Of a DNA stretch of 64,000 nucleotides, positions 34,537 through 43,587 are shown in pieces (position 1 is the first letter of the stretch; each line of letters opens with the position of its first letter). The stretch is from Candidatus Nanoarchaeia archaeon (lineage in GTDB: Archaea; Nanobdellota; Nanobdellia; Woesearchaeales; JACPBV01): positions 1 to 64,000 of the forward strand of contig JANQNH010000005.1 in NCBI GenBank assembly GCA_028279655.1, in the 5' to 3' direction. The notes below the pieces were generated by a model. That model had not been told where the DNA came from. It was given only the letters and a program-made list of their open reading frames with translations, and ran no database searches. The translations under genes and the position numbers were made by a program.

Positions 34537-34955
34537 GCAAGATAAAATATGATATTAATCTAATGAAATATATGCAGTTATTTGAAAGCCTAACGAGAGC
34601 TAAGCTGAAAGACTGTATCAGTAATGAGGAAGAGGGGCAGCTCATCTTTATAGTTGAAGAGAATGAGATAGGTAAGGCAATAGGTAAGAAGGGATCTAAC
34701 GTCCGAAGGTTAGAGGGCCTTTTGAATAAGAAGATCAAGGTTGTTGAGTTCAATCAGGATGTCAAGCAGTTCATAATAAACTTTGTAATGCCTCTGAGGA
34801 TAAAGGATATCGCTGAGGAAAACAGCGTTATAACAATGACAGGATCAGATACCAAGACCAAGGGGCTTTTGATAGGCAGAGAAAGAAAAAATCTGGATAT
34901 CCTGAAGTCAGTAGTCCGGAGATATTTTGATATTGAAGATATTAAGGTTGCTTAA
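34533..34955 (+). CDS. nusA: Archaeal NusA-like KH-domain transcription factor
   Basis: 140 aa from ATG 34533, overlapping the eL30 stop; the track's earlier start is inside eL30. Two KH domains: I-G-K-A-I-G-K-K-G-S-N-V-R-R-L-E and G-L-L-I-G-R-E-R-K-N-L-D-I-L-K. The archaeal form lacks the bacterial N-terminal and S1 domains. In the expected place between eL30 and uS12. Confidence 0.93.
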   Translation: MSKIKYDINLMKYMQLFESLTRAKLKDCISNEEEGQLIFIVEENEIGKAIGKKGSNVRRLEGLLNKKIKVVEFNQDVKQFIINFVMPLRIKDIAEENSVITMTGSDTKTKGLLIGRERKNLDILKSVVRRYFDIEDIKVA

Positions 34956-35000
34956 AAACATAAGTTTTTTAAATAAAATAACAACCCTCCATCATACAAA

Positions 35001-35438
35001 ATGGCAAATAAAAGCAGAGGATTGAATGCAGGAAACAGATTGAAGAAAAAGAGAGCTAGAGCTAGATGGAAGAGCCAGTATTACACAAGGCGCATGAAGC
35101 GATTGAAGGAAAAGTCAGATCCTCTTAGGGGAGCTTCTCAGGCAAAAGGGATTGTCCTGGAGAAGGTTCAGTTTGAAGCTAAACAGCCAAATTCAGCAAT
35201 GAGAAAATGTGTTAGGGTACAGCTTATCAAGAATGGAAGACAGATAACAGCTTTCTGTCCAGGAGATGGAGCTACCAAACTTATAGACGAGCACGATGAA
35301 GTCATGGTCGAATGTATTGGAGGCGCAAAAGGGAAGTCTAAGGGAGACATTCCTGGAGTAAGGTGGCACGTATTGAAAGTTAATGATCAGAGTCTTGATG
35401 CCTTGAGGAAGGGCATAATCGAGAAGGCAAGAAAATAA
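35001..35438 (+). CDS. rps12: Ribosomal protein uS12
   Basis: 145 aa. [22 protein letters not shown] and F-C-P-G-D-G-A...[18 protein letters not shown] are diagnostic. A TATA-like TTTTTTAAATAA lies upstream near 34967, so there may be an internal promoter for uS12-uS7. Confidence 0.97.
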   Translation: MANKSRGLNAGNRLKKKRARARWKSQYYTRRMKRLKEKSDPLRGASQAKGIVLEKVQFEAKQPNSAMRKCVRVQLIKNGRQITAFCPGDGATKLIDEHDEVMVECIGGAKGKSKGDIPGVRWHVLKVNDQSLDALRKGIIEKARK

Positions 35439-35457
35439 TGAAGGAAAGGAAATAAAG

Positions 35458-36057
35458 ATGACAGAAGTATTGGCATTCAACAGGTGGAGCACAGAAGGCA
35501 TCAAGGTAGAAGATGCAGGTCTTCAGAACTACATTACCTTGGCTCCAAAGATAGTCCCAAAGACAGGGGCAAGATATCATGGGAACAAGTTCCACAAATC
35601 TCGGGTATTTATTGTTGAAAGACTTATCAATAAGGTTATGATCCCTGGCCATAAGTCCAAGAAACACTTCAAGAGCTCATCTAGTGTAACTGGAAAAGCC
35701 CATACCTCTTATGATATTGTTGAAAAAACCCTTAGGCTCATAGAGAAGCAGACAAAGGAGAACCCTATCAAGGTCTTTGTCAAGGCCTTGGAGAACGCAG
35801 CTCCAAGAGAAGAGATAATCACTATCGAATACGGAGGAGCCAGATATCCAAAAGCAGTGGAGTGCTCCCCTCAGAGAAGGATTGACATAACCCTAAGGCT
35901 TATGACTCAGGGCGCTTACCAAAAATCCTTTAATTCTAAAAGAAGCATTGAAGCATGCCTTGCAGAGGAGATTATCCACGCATATAACCTGGATAGGTCC
36001 TCTAATGCTATAGCAAAAAAGCTAGAAGTAGAAAGACAGGCAGACGCTAGTAGATAA
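35458..36057 (+). CDS. rps7: Ribosomal protein uS7
   Basis: 199 aa with the archaeal C-terminus. E-N-A-A-P-R-E-E-I-I-T-I-E-Y-G-G-A-R-Y-P-K-A-V-E-C-S-P-Q-R-R-I-D and the final S-N-A-I-A-K-K-L-E-V-E-R-Q-A-D-A-S-R are typical. Last gene of the operon; the EF-2 and EF-1A genes that often follow are elsewhere in this window. Confidence 0.97.
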   Translation: MTEVLAFNRWSTEGIKVEDAGLQNYITLAPKIVPKTGARYHGNKFHKSRVFIVERLINKVMIPGHKSKKHFKSSSSVTGKAHTSYDIVEKTLRLIEKQTKENPIKVFVKALENAAPREEIITIEYGGARYPKAVECSPQRRIDITLRLMTQGAYQKSFNSKRSIEACLAEEIIHAYNLDRSSNAIAKKLEVERQADASR

Positions 36058-36209
36058 AACCTTACCTAATACTTTCTCGGTAGAACAGAAAAAGAACCAA
36101 TTTCTGATATATAACCTTGATTATTTAACCTAAATGCATTGGTTATAGAAACGGTATTACCTTATAAGACAAAAAATATTTAAGAGCTGTGAGATTCCCT
36201 CGCTATAGA

Positions 36210-37265
36210 ATGATGCTAAATAGAAGAGATTTCTTAAAATCAACTTATTCAGTTGCAGCTGCCCCTACTATTGAAGGTATTATGTTAGGGACTGATTCTT
36301 TGGAAAGAGTTGTTGAAACAAGAGAAATGATGAATTATTTTGAAAAAGCCACTAGAGAGAATATAACTGAGTTTAAATTTAATTCCTACGATAACGCTGC
36401 ATTTGAGATAAATGCTTTAGTTGGACCTTATGATGTTGAATATGTAGCGGATGCTTACTCAAATAGAGGGACATATAAGGTTAGTAAGGGAAATCATGAA
36501 TGGCATATATGGGCAGGTGATTCTAACATTTTAACATCCTATTATTCAAGATGGGGTACTAATAAGACTAGCGATTTTACAGAAGCCTACCCTCTTCTTA
36601 AGAAAATTTCAATTCTCTTAAGGTTGACCGAACATAAACAGAAAAGTACAGGAAAGAACCTTACTGAGAAAATAAATCATTTACTGGATCAAGTTAGTTC
36701 CAAATCTCTTTCTCAATTCAAGGTTATACCTCTTCGAGGATATAAGGACGGGGAAACAATATGTCATCCTCATATAACTGCTAGCTATAAGGATGATGAT
36801 ATACAAATCAAATATGAAACAAATATGTGGACTTGGGACAGGTACAGAATTGGCAGTAAACAGATAAGGTTTAATGTAATCCAAGGAAAATACTTTCTAT
36901 CCTTTTTAGCATCTTATGATCCATATACGGAGAAGACAGCCCTTCTAGACATGGATATCAGTAAGGAAGGAGATGATGAAAATGGTCGAACAGATTTTAT
37001 TTATATGCCCGGAAAAAATATACCCTTTCATAGAAGAATTTACAAAATCCTTTCCTCTTTCACATCTAATGATCCAAACAAAGGCAAACTAACCTTACGC
37101 AACATACTTACTGGAAAGGGTAGTGGTTTTAAAGATATTCTATCATACCCAATAAGGGTTTACAGCCAAAAAACATCTATGGAACTTCTTAGGAAGGCAC
37201 AAAAAATAGAAAAAACCCTTACCGAAAAAATCACTTTACATTCTTTACCTTCTCCCCAAAGATAA
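36210..37265 (+). CDS. Secreted protein with twin-arginine (Tat) signal, unknown function
   Basis: 351 aa from ATG 36210 (GTG 36189 is the track start). M-M-L-N-R-R-D-F-L-K-S-T-Y-S-V-A-A-A-P-T-I-E-G is a Tat-type signal with the R-R-x-F-L-K motif. The mature part is beta-rich with many aromatics (W-H-I-W-A-G, M-W-T-W-D-R-Y-R). Not recognised. Its last 35 bp overlap the convergent permease gene. Tat export implies folding before secretion, possibly with a cofactor. Confidence 0.72.
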   Translation: MMLNRRDFLKSTYSVAAAPTIEGIMLGTDSLERVVETREMMNYFEKATRENITEFKFNSYDNAAFEINALVGPYDVEYVADAYSNRGTYKVSKGNHEWHIWAGDSNILTSYYSRWGTNKTSDFTEAYPLLKKISILLRLTEHKQKSTGKNLTEKINHLLDQVSSKSLSQFKVIPLRGYKDGETICHPHITASYKDDDIQIKYETNMWTWDRYRIGSKQIRFNVIQGKYFLSFLASYDPYTEKTALLDMDISKEGDDENGRTDFIYMPGKNIPFHRRIYKILSSFTSNDPNKGKLTLRNILTGKGSGFKDILSYPIRVYSQKTSMELLRKAQKIEKTLTEKITLHSLPSPQR

Positions 37266-39126
37266 AAACATACTTCCAGGCAAATCCCTGCTTTCTCACA
37301 ACCTTCACCTTGAATCCTGAGTTAGAGAATATCCTCATTATCCTTTTATCGTCCCCTAACCATTCCTTGTTGGGTATGATGTCAAAAAATTTATCATAAT
37401 CCACGAAACAGACCTTGGCTCCCTTCTTGAGTCTTTTGTTCATATGCTTAAGCACATTCCCTACATCTCTTACATATCCTATCATCCCAACAGAGACAGC
37501 AGTATGTATTGTTGGTACATCTGGGTGAACCCTATGGTGGTGCTGCATGTCATGGATGACCTTGACATGGCCATGGCCTTTCTTCTCCAACCTTCCTTTG
37601 GCGATCTCAATGTCCTTCTCAGAGATATCTGTTGCATATATCCTTCCTTTCTTACCTACCTCTTCTGCAAGATGCATTGTAAGCGTGCCTACACTGCATC
37701 CAAACTCCAAGATGGTCTTTCCTTCAATATCTCCCAACAGCTTTATAATCTCCTTTCTTACACCCAAAGGCAAAGCTAACCTCTCTGTCCACAGTACAAG
37801 GTACGCCAGCAGGTTATTGGTTCTTCTTATGGCCTTTGGATTAAAATAAAGCTCCAGCAGGAAATATATAGGGATCCCCAACGCTATGATTGATATGGCT
37901 AGGATCACAAGTTTAATTGCTTCTTCTTCTAGTACTACCCACATGCCTAAAAGGGTAAGCATTATCAATATAACGATCACTGGACCCACTTTACCGAACG
38001 GAGCTTTATAAGGCCTCTTGAGTTTTGGTTGTTTAAACCTAAGGATTACCATCGCTAGTAGAACTGCAATATACATTAGGAGAACAAAAGGAAGAAGCAT
38101 CAAAAGCAGGGTCCTATAGGCTCCAAGCCCAACAACAACCAGGAGAGAAGTAACCACAGTCTGGAACATTATTGCCTTATGAGGCGTATGATATTTATGA
38201 TGTACTGCTGCAAATTGCGTTAGAAATAATCTGTCCCTTGCCAAAGCCAGCAACAATCTTGGAGCAGAAACAACCCAGCACGCAACAGCACCTATTATAG
38301 CCACATATACCCACAATGTAAATACATATTTACCTATATTTCCAAAATGGAACTGTCCAAGGTCAGATAGTGGAGCTACAGACTTAGAGAATGTCTGCCA
38401 GTGTATATTTCCCATAGAGCTTATCACAAACAACAGGGATATTATTGCAATACAGATAGTACCTATGATCAATGCCTTTGGCATGACCTTCTCAGGATTC
38501 TTTGTCTCCTCCGCAAGAAAAGTAGCACTCTCCCATCCAAAGAAAGTTTCCTGTATAAAATAAAGTGTGACAAACACAGCAGACATTGGGAATACAAAAA
38601 AAGGAGTGAAGTTTGAAGGCTCCAACTTGATAATCCCAGGTATAATCAGAGAAAATGCCGCTGTTAATGTTATTACAGAAAAAGTGACCAGCATAAAAGA
38701 AGAGGTTTTCATACCTCTGAATGCTATATAGTTGAATATCAGTATGAATGACAAAGAGAGTATGGCCTTCTGCATTGGTAAGTTATAGGGCAGAAGGTAC
38801 TGTATCGCGCCTACCACAAGCATCGCTATTGTTACATTGCCTGCTATTAGTGTAATCCATCCGATTATGAATGAAGTGAACCTTCCATACGCCTGCTTGG
38901 AATACTCATATACCCCTCCTGCTTTTGGAAACATAGATACCAGTTCCCCAAAACACATTGAGATATATATTGCAATAATAGACATTATCCCCCAAGAGAT
39001 TATTGACATAGGTCCTGCATATCTTGCACCCACAGCAGGAAGAAAATAGATGCCAGTCCCCATTATGGAATTGATTATTATCAGCAGCAATATCGGAAAG
39101 TTTAGTACCTTTTTTAATTCTCCCAT
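37231..39126 (-). CDS. APC-family amino acid permease fused to a SAM methyltransferase
   Basis: 631 aa. Residues about 5-435 form an APC permease: M-G-T-G-I-Y-F-L-P at helix 1, then K-A-G-G-V-Y-E-Y-S-K-Q-A-Y-G near helix 2-3, with about 12 TM helices. After a short linker (about 436-460), residues 461-631 form a class I methyltransferase: T-I-L-E-F-G-C-S-V-G-T-L-T-M-H-L-A (motif I), I-Y-A-T-D-I-S and F-V-D-Y-D. There is no stop or frame change between the halves. The methyltransferase would be cytoplasmic if the C-terminus is inside. The link between transport and methylation is unknown. Confidence 0.87.
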   Translation of the reverse strand: MGELKKVLNFPILLLIIINSIMGTGIYFLPAVGARYAGPMSIISWGIMSIIAIYISMCFGELVSMFPKAGGVYEYSKQAYGRFTSFIIGWITLIAGNVTIAMLVVGAIQYLLPYNLPMQKAILSLSFILIFNYIAFRGMKTSSFMLVTFSVITLTAAFSLIIPGIIKLEPSNFTPFFVFPMSAVFVTLYFIQETFFGWESATFLAEETKNPEKVMPKALIIGTICIAIISLLFVISSMGNIHWQTFSKSVAPLSDLGQFHFGNIGKYVFTLWVYVAIIGAVACWVVSAPRLLLALARDRLFLTQFAAVHHKYHTPHKAIMFQTVVTSLLVVVGLGAYRTLLLMLLPFVLLMYIAVLLAMVILRFKQPKLKRPYKAPFGKVGPVIVILIMLTLLGMWVVLEEEAIKLVILAISIIALGIPIYFLLELYFNPKAIRRTNNLLAYLVLWTERLALPLGVRKEIIKLLGDIEGKTILEFGCSVGTLTMHLAEEVGKKGRIYATDISEKDIEIAKGRLEKKGHGHVKVIHDMQHHHRVHPDVPTIHTAVSVGMIGYVRDVGNVLKHMNKRLKKGAKVCFVDYDKFFDIIPNKEWLGDDKRIMRIFSNSGFKVKVVRKQGFAWKYVFIFGEKVKNVK

Positions 39127-39180
39127 AATTCATTCCTGGGATTTATCATTTATAAAATGTTCGATTTTATTATCAGAACG

Positions 39181-40059
39181 TTATCTTGATCCCCTGTATT
39201 TTTTTGCAGGCGTAAGCTCTCTATGGTATATAGGTGTTTGGGGTGGATGACCTTCAAGGCTTATATCTTTTTTATGCAGGTTTCTCATTCTTGTTCTAAG
39301 ATCATCATCTCTTGTCCAGTTTTGTAATAGTTTCTCACCTAACCTTCCCTTTATAGCTTTCTGACCAGCTGAAGAGGAAAATAAAGCGGTTAGATCCCTG
39401 TTAGGTCTAAGATAATGAGCAGCAAAGCTGTCATAACAACTTTCAAGGATCAGAATCCTTTCAGCATCAATCTAGTATAAATCATTCATGATCTGTTCTC
39501 TAGAGATCCTGCCTTCCGAAAGCCTGCGTACTACATCATGCCCCCTGGAAAATAATAGATTATTTACCTTCATTCTTAAAACTTCATCTTGTTTTGATCC
39601 ATGTGTGCAAACATATAAGAAAAATTCATCTGGGGGATTTTCCCTAAATTGATTGATAATATGGCTATAGTTAGGGACACTCAACCTGTATACATTTCTG
39701 GGATCAAATATCCTTTCTTTTTCACGATCAGGAAACTGGGTTCTTGCCCTTTTAATTTCATCAACATAATCTAGTGTTAATACAATTATATCTTCCTTTC
39801 TGTATCCTTCATTAAGAAGAAGTTCCCCCATCCATTGTGCACTCCACAAAAGCTCAGGTTCTCCCTTTAAAACGCTAGCTAGTATCGATTGCATTAGGTC
39901 ATACTCAGGACCTATTACTAATAGGGCAGCTTTTTCCTTTTTATCTTGATTTGTAACAACAGTGTCTACTCTATCTTGAAGATTCTGATCAGGCAGCAGA
40001 CTAGCACAACCTCCTGCAGCAATTGCTGATAGAGTCAGATAAAGAATAGGCTTATTCAT
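39181..40059 (-). pseudogene. Caspase/C13-like lipoprotein peptidase gene interrupted by in-frame TAG
   Basis: Codons 1-195 (40059 to 39475) encode a lipoprotein (lipobox A-A-G-G-C18) with a caspase-like alpha/beta fold: A-A-L-L-V-I-G, N-E-G-Y-R-K-E-D-I-I-V-L-T-L-D, and F-F-L-Y-V-C-T-H153-G-S. TAG lies at 39472-39474. The same frame continues for 96 codons: I-D-A-E-R-I-L-I-L-E-S-C-Y-D-S-F...L-T-A-L-F-S-S-S-A-G-Q-K-A, to TAA at 39181. E-S-C-Y is the expected catalytic-Cys strand, 55 residues after the His. The stop separates the dyad. Either a recent nonsense mutation, readthrough, or a sequencing error. Confidence 0.75.
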
Positions 40060-40184
40060 TCTCTATAGGGAGATTAGGTCCCTTATTAAAGCTTATATGT
40101 TTCCCAGTATATATAAGAAACACCTAATAATGCGCTCTTGATTTCATTAATCAGGTAATTTTAATATTTTGTTGTACAGAAGAT

Positions 40185-40805
40185 TCAACAACATAAGCCA
40201 AAATTGCTACAGCATTCCGCCCTATATCCATCACCAAAGGCAAGGTCCAGACCAGAACACAGATTGTTGTTCTCAGCATTTTGACAAATTTCTTGAGAAG
40301 CTCCTCCGCCAGGTCCTCCACCTCCACCACCGGAAATTTCCTCAAAAACCAATATAAATTCATTATAATAATCATCAATTTCAATCCTACATAGATAAAG
40401 GTTCTCTAAGTTGGATTCTATCATAAAAAGGATATTAAATATTTCATATTCTCTTTGTTTTATGGTCTTTGGATTGATTTTTATCTCTTCATTGGCTAGG
40501 GGCACTGAACAGCTTACTACAGGAGCGATATTACTCCACTCTCCTTGGGCTGGATTGTAAATGGCAGCCTTTATTACTTCTGGTTCCCCATGTTGCATCT
40601 TTATTTTTTCTCTGGAGAGGGTTATTACCTTGGATGATGAGGGGATGGGAGGTTCTGGTTCTTTTTCAATAAGAGTCAGAAAATTGTCGCTTACACCTCC
40701 AAAAAAAGACCTTATAAAACCTAAAGCAATAACGAGAACTACAGTTGCTAAGATTAATACAATTATTCCATTAACTGAAAGTTGTAATGTTGATTTTTTA
40801 TTCAT
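40185..40805 (-). CDS. Pilin-like secreted protein with C-x8-C-x14-CC-x5-CC tail
   Basis: 206 aa. A short polar N-terminus and long hydrophobic helix (V-N-G-I-I-V-L-I-L-A-T-V-V-L-V-I-A-L-G-F) resemble archaeal pilin-like or single-pass exported proteins. A beta-rich middle with three Cys leads to a poly-Gly linker (G-G-G-G-G-G-P-G-G-G). The 36-residue tail has Cys spacing C-x8-C-x14-CC-x5-CC, identical to that of the lipoprotein at 43218. Downstream of the beta-propeller gene on the same strand. Confidence 0.75.
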   Translation of the reverse strand: MNKKSTLQLSVNGIIVLILATVVLVIALGFIRSFFGGVSDNFLTLIEKEPEPPIPSSSKVITLSREKIKMQHGEPEVIKAAIYNPAQGEWSNIAPVVSCSVPLANEEIKINPKTIKQREYEIFNILFMIESNLENLYLCRIEIDDYYNEFILVFEEISGGGGGGPGGGASQEICQNAENNNLCSGLDLAFGDGYRAECCSNFGLCC

Positions 40806-40827
40806 GATAAAAACCAGTAAGCTATTT

Positions 40828-43227
40828 TTAGCACAAGCTAGTATCCTGGTCCAGATTATAATAAAATATGCTCATTGTGCTTGCAGGGGTCGATGCATCA
40901 AAATCCTCCCACACAATTTTATCCCCCTGTATCTCAACATCCTCCTGGCTGTAATAATCGCAGGTTATTCTCTTTTCAGTACCAGTAGGGATATCATAAA
41001 CGTATATGTCATAATCAGCATGCAATGGAAGCACATCGTTTCTAAGGTCTTGCCAGGCTATTTTATCACCATGCACTACCGGATTCTTTTGTTTGGATGG
41101 ATCAGAAGTTATCTGTCTAGTGCTGTCTTTTGATATATCATACATATATATGTCAAGGTTTTGTGCCCCTGCACTATCATCATGCCATACCACTATATCT
41201 CCATAGATATCGTGGGATTCCTCCTTAGCTTCCTTAGTTGAGACAGGCATTTTCAGGTCATCAGGAAGACAACCCCCTTCCTGTCCGTTAAGGGATATAT
41301 CACACATATAGATATCATAGTTTCCATTTGCGTCCTTGTTTTGCCACACTATCCTACTCCCATATATTTTTGGTTTTAGTTGCCATGACAGGTCAGAAGT
41401 TACCCTAGTCTTAATATCATTAGTTAAGCAACCCCCTTCCTGTCCGTTAAGGGATATATCACACATATAGATATCATAGTTTCCATTTGCGTCCTTGTTT
41501 TGCCACACTATTATAGTTCCCCATACATCAGGTGAAAACTGATAATCCAGGCTCCTGGTTACTGGTGTTTCTTGTCCAGAAGACAGGTCATACATGTAGA
41601 TATTTCCTGAATAAGTGATTCCTCCTCCGGATGTAGGGTATGATTCCCTATGGTCCTGCCATACTATGATGTCACCAAATATCTTGGGATATTTCTTATC
41701 TCTACCACCATGAGTAATCTGCGTAGTAGCACCAGTTGAAATGTCATAGAGATAGATGTCATCAAAGCTAACCCCCCATTCATGTGAGAGATATATTATA
41801 TAAGCCCCATATACAGAGGGCATATATGGGGGATTATTTCCTGTTTCAGTTATTTGATGGCCTGTTTTTCCGGTTCCAAGGTTCAGACAAAGACCCCCAT
41901 CACATGTCAAGCCTTGAGGGCACTCTATTTTTTGGTAGCCCTTCTCATTTCCACTAATGCAATACTGCTCAACAGCAAAACCACTATCTGAATCGCAATA
42001 ATCATACATCGTACCCATACCCTGCAAGGTAAATCCTCTGTTTGTTACATTAAGGTCATCCGAGTCAAAGCACCTACTTTCGCTACACTCTCCACAATCC
42101 AGAGCACAAACATAGCAGCTTTCTGAAAAAACATCACAAGTGCCATCTCCACAACCTGGTTCAGAAGTTACTGTACAGTTATCTTCTTTCAGATAGCACC
42201 CTTCTCCTATATTACAAGGATTACTATTACATTCCTCTATAGTGTAATCTTCGCAACTGCTGATTAAGTTATTACAGGCAAAATCAATATCAACACAATC
42301 TTCAACCAAAGCCAGATCTCCCTTATAGTAACATCCTGCTCCAGAATTACAGTCTTGGTTGCATTCTTGATAGGTGCAGGAACTGAAGATAGTATCGCAA
42401 TCTTCACAGGAATCACAGGCTGGGTTACTTATACAATTGCTCGTATTATACCCAGAACAGTCGTTTAAGCAGCCTAGATTCCCAGAATGAAATCCTTGAC
42501 TCTGGCAGGTTTCTCCATTCATACTTGATCCATCACAGGTTTCTTCAGGTCCTATCAGGTCATTGCCACATTCCGGAGAATCCATACAAATATCCTCAGA
42601 ACACCCGTATTGACAAATCTCAAGGAGAGCATCCGTAGTTCTTGAAGTACAATTAGCTTCTAGTGTTCCTTTATTGTCGCAACTACGTGTGATGTAATCT
42701 TGGTATATATTACCATTCACACAATGTTGATTCCCAAGATAGTGATTCTCTCCACAGTCAGAGTCAATGTTACAAGCAACATTAAGGTCTACACATTCAT
42801 TATTTTCACACATCTGCCCTTCATTGCAACCGCATATGGTGCATTTGTCAATCAGTTCTCCATTATAGCAATATTCTGGTTTTGTTAAGGAGCAAGTAGA
42901 ATAAGATGTTCCATCATTACAGACACTGGAAGAATCAGAAATTCTGGTGTTTATCTTATGCATAATCTCGTTCATTCTCATTCCGGATTCAGAACCTGTA
43001 TTGGAACAGTCTGCAGTGACTTGTGTATCTGGGATACTCAAATAAAAGACTAAGAGGTCTCTATTTTCTTCAGCTGATAACTCTGCTCCTGAAGGATCAG
43101 TAAGAAAATTAACCAAGGATTTTTTCAAACCAGCCCTCAGATCATCAGTACTGCATACCTCTGCTATAATGACCTGCGATGAGAGTATAACTAATACCAC
43201 AAAGACAAGTATGTTTTTTAACAGCAT
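40828..43227 (-). CDS. Secreted Cys-rich protein with beta-propeller repeats
   Basis: 799 aa with an N-terminal signal (L-K-N-I-L-V-F-V-V-L-V-I-L-S-S-Q-V-I-I-A). Residues about 85-450 are Cys-rich repeats (C-D-x-x-C...D-C). Residues about 470-799 are at least six propeller-type repeats, D-I-Y-x-Y-D-[IL]-S-x-G...T-[RS]...P-x-[IV]-x-G-x-x-I-V-W-x-D. Two adjacent blades contain an identical 83-bp DNA segment. No C-terminal anchor is visible. Its start overlaps the 3' end of the Cys-tail lipoprotein, and the second Cys-tail gene follows 22 bp later. Confidence 0.82.
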   Translation of the reverse strand: MLLKNILVFVVLVILSSQVIIAEVCSTDDLRAGLKKSLVNFLTDPSGAELSAEENRDLLVFYLSIPDTQVTADCSNTGSESGMRMNEIMHKINTRISDSSSVCNDGTSYSTCSLTKPEYCYNGELIDKCTICGCNEGQMCENNECVDLNVACNIDSDCGENHYLGNQHCVNGNIYQDYITRSCDNKGTLEANCTSRTTDALLEICQYGCSEDICMDSPECGNDLIGPEETCDGSSMNGETCQSQGFHSGNLGCLNDCSGYNTSNCISNPACDSCEDCDTIFSSCTYQECNQDCNSGAGCYYKGDLALVEDCVDIDFACNNLISSCEDYTIEECNSNPCNIGEGCYLKEDNCTVTSEPGCGDGTCDVFSESCYVCALDCGECSESRCFDSDDLNVTNRGFTLQGMGTMYDYCDSDSGFAVEQYCISGNEKGYQKIECPQGLTCDGGLCLNLGTGKTGHQITETGNNPPYMPSVYGAYIIYLSHEWGVSFDDIYLYDISTGATTQITHGGRDKKYPKIFGDIIVWQDHRESYPTSGGGITYSGNIYMYDLSSGQETPVTRSLDYQFSPDVWGTIIVWQNKDANGNYDIYMCDISLNGQEGGCLTNDIKTRVTSDLSWQLKPKIYGSRIVWQNKDANGNYDIYMCDISLNGQEGGCLPDDLKMPVSTKEAKEESHDIYGDIVVWHDDSAGAQNLDIYMYDISKDSTRQITSDPSKQKNPVVHGDKIAWQDLRNDVLPLHADYDIYVYDIPTGTEKRITCDYYSQEDVEIQGDKIVWEDFDASTPASTMSIFYYNLDQDTSLC
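41270..41352 (-). repeat. 83-bp exact direct repeat in propeller gene, copy 1
   Basis: CAACCCCCTTCCTGTCC... to GCCACACTAT, identical to 41429-41511. The period is 159 bp, exactly 53 codons or one propeller blade. Confidence 0.85.
41429..41511 (-). repeat. 83-bp exact direct repeat in propeller gene, copy 2
   Basis: Second copy of the 83-bp segment. Identity at synonymous sites means a recent duplication or gene conversion. Confidence 0.85.
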
Positions 43228-43436
43228 TTTTTCAATACCTCACAGCATTCCTCCTTAAGAACTATCCCAACCTCAGCCAATCTTGAGTCGCATGTGTTGG
43301 CAGAATCAGCAGCATTACACGCTTCTATCTGCAGTTCAGATAAGGTTTCTTCTGAATTATGGTACTCTTTTGGTGAGCACCCCATCACTAAAATTAGCAT
43401 ACAAAGAGAAATTATGAAACATCTTCGAATAATCAT
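43218..43436 (-). CDS. Small lipoprotein with C-x8-C-x14-CC-x5-CC tail
   Basis: 72 aa from ATG 43436 with GGTGATG as ribosome site. M-I-I-R-R-C-F-I-I-S-L-C-M-L-I-L-V-M-G-C is a lipoprotein signal with lipobox L-V-M-G-C. Nearly the whole mature protein is the Cys module (E-A-C...T-C...E-E-C-C-E-V-L-K-K-C-C-stop). It overlaps the start of the beta-propeller gene. Possibly a membrane-tethered version of the same module found at 40185. Confidence 0.75.
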   Translation of the reverse strand: MIIRRCFIISLCMLILVMGCSPKEYHNSEETLSELQIEACNAADSANTCDSRLAEVGIVLKEECCEVLKKCC

Positions 43437-43587
43437 CACCATCTTTACTAAGGGTGATTACAAGAGAACTATTATATAAAATTATCTTTTTCTAATATTA
43501 TGCCTATGTTAAGCAAACGCCCTTTCTCTACTTTACAATTTAATTTAAGAAAACCTTTAAAAACAAATCAGAATTTTAGTATATAAT

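Noticed and set aside
39472-39474. Selenocysteine or pyrrolysine codon in the caspase-like gene
   Set aside because: The codon is TAG, not TGA, and TAG ends several ordinary genes in the window. No pylT or pylS is visible. Kept only as an option in the finding.
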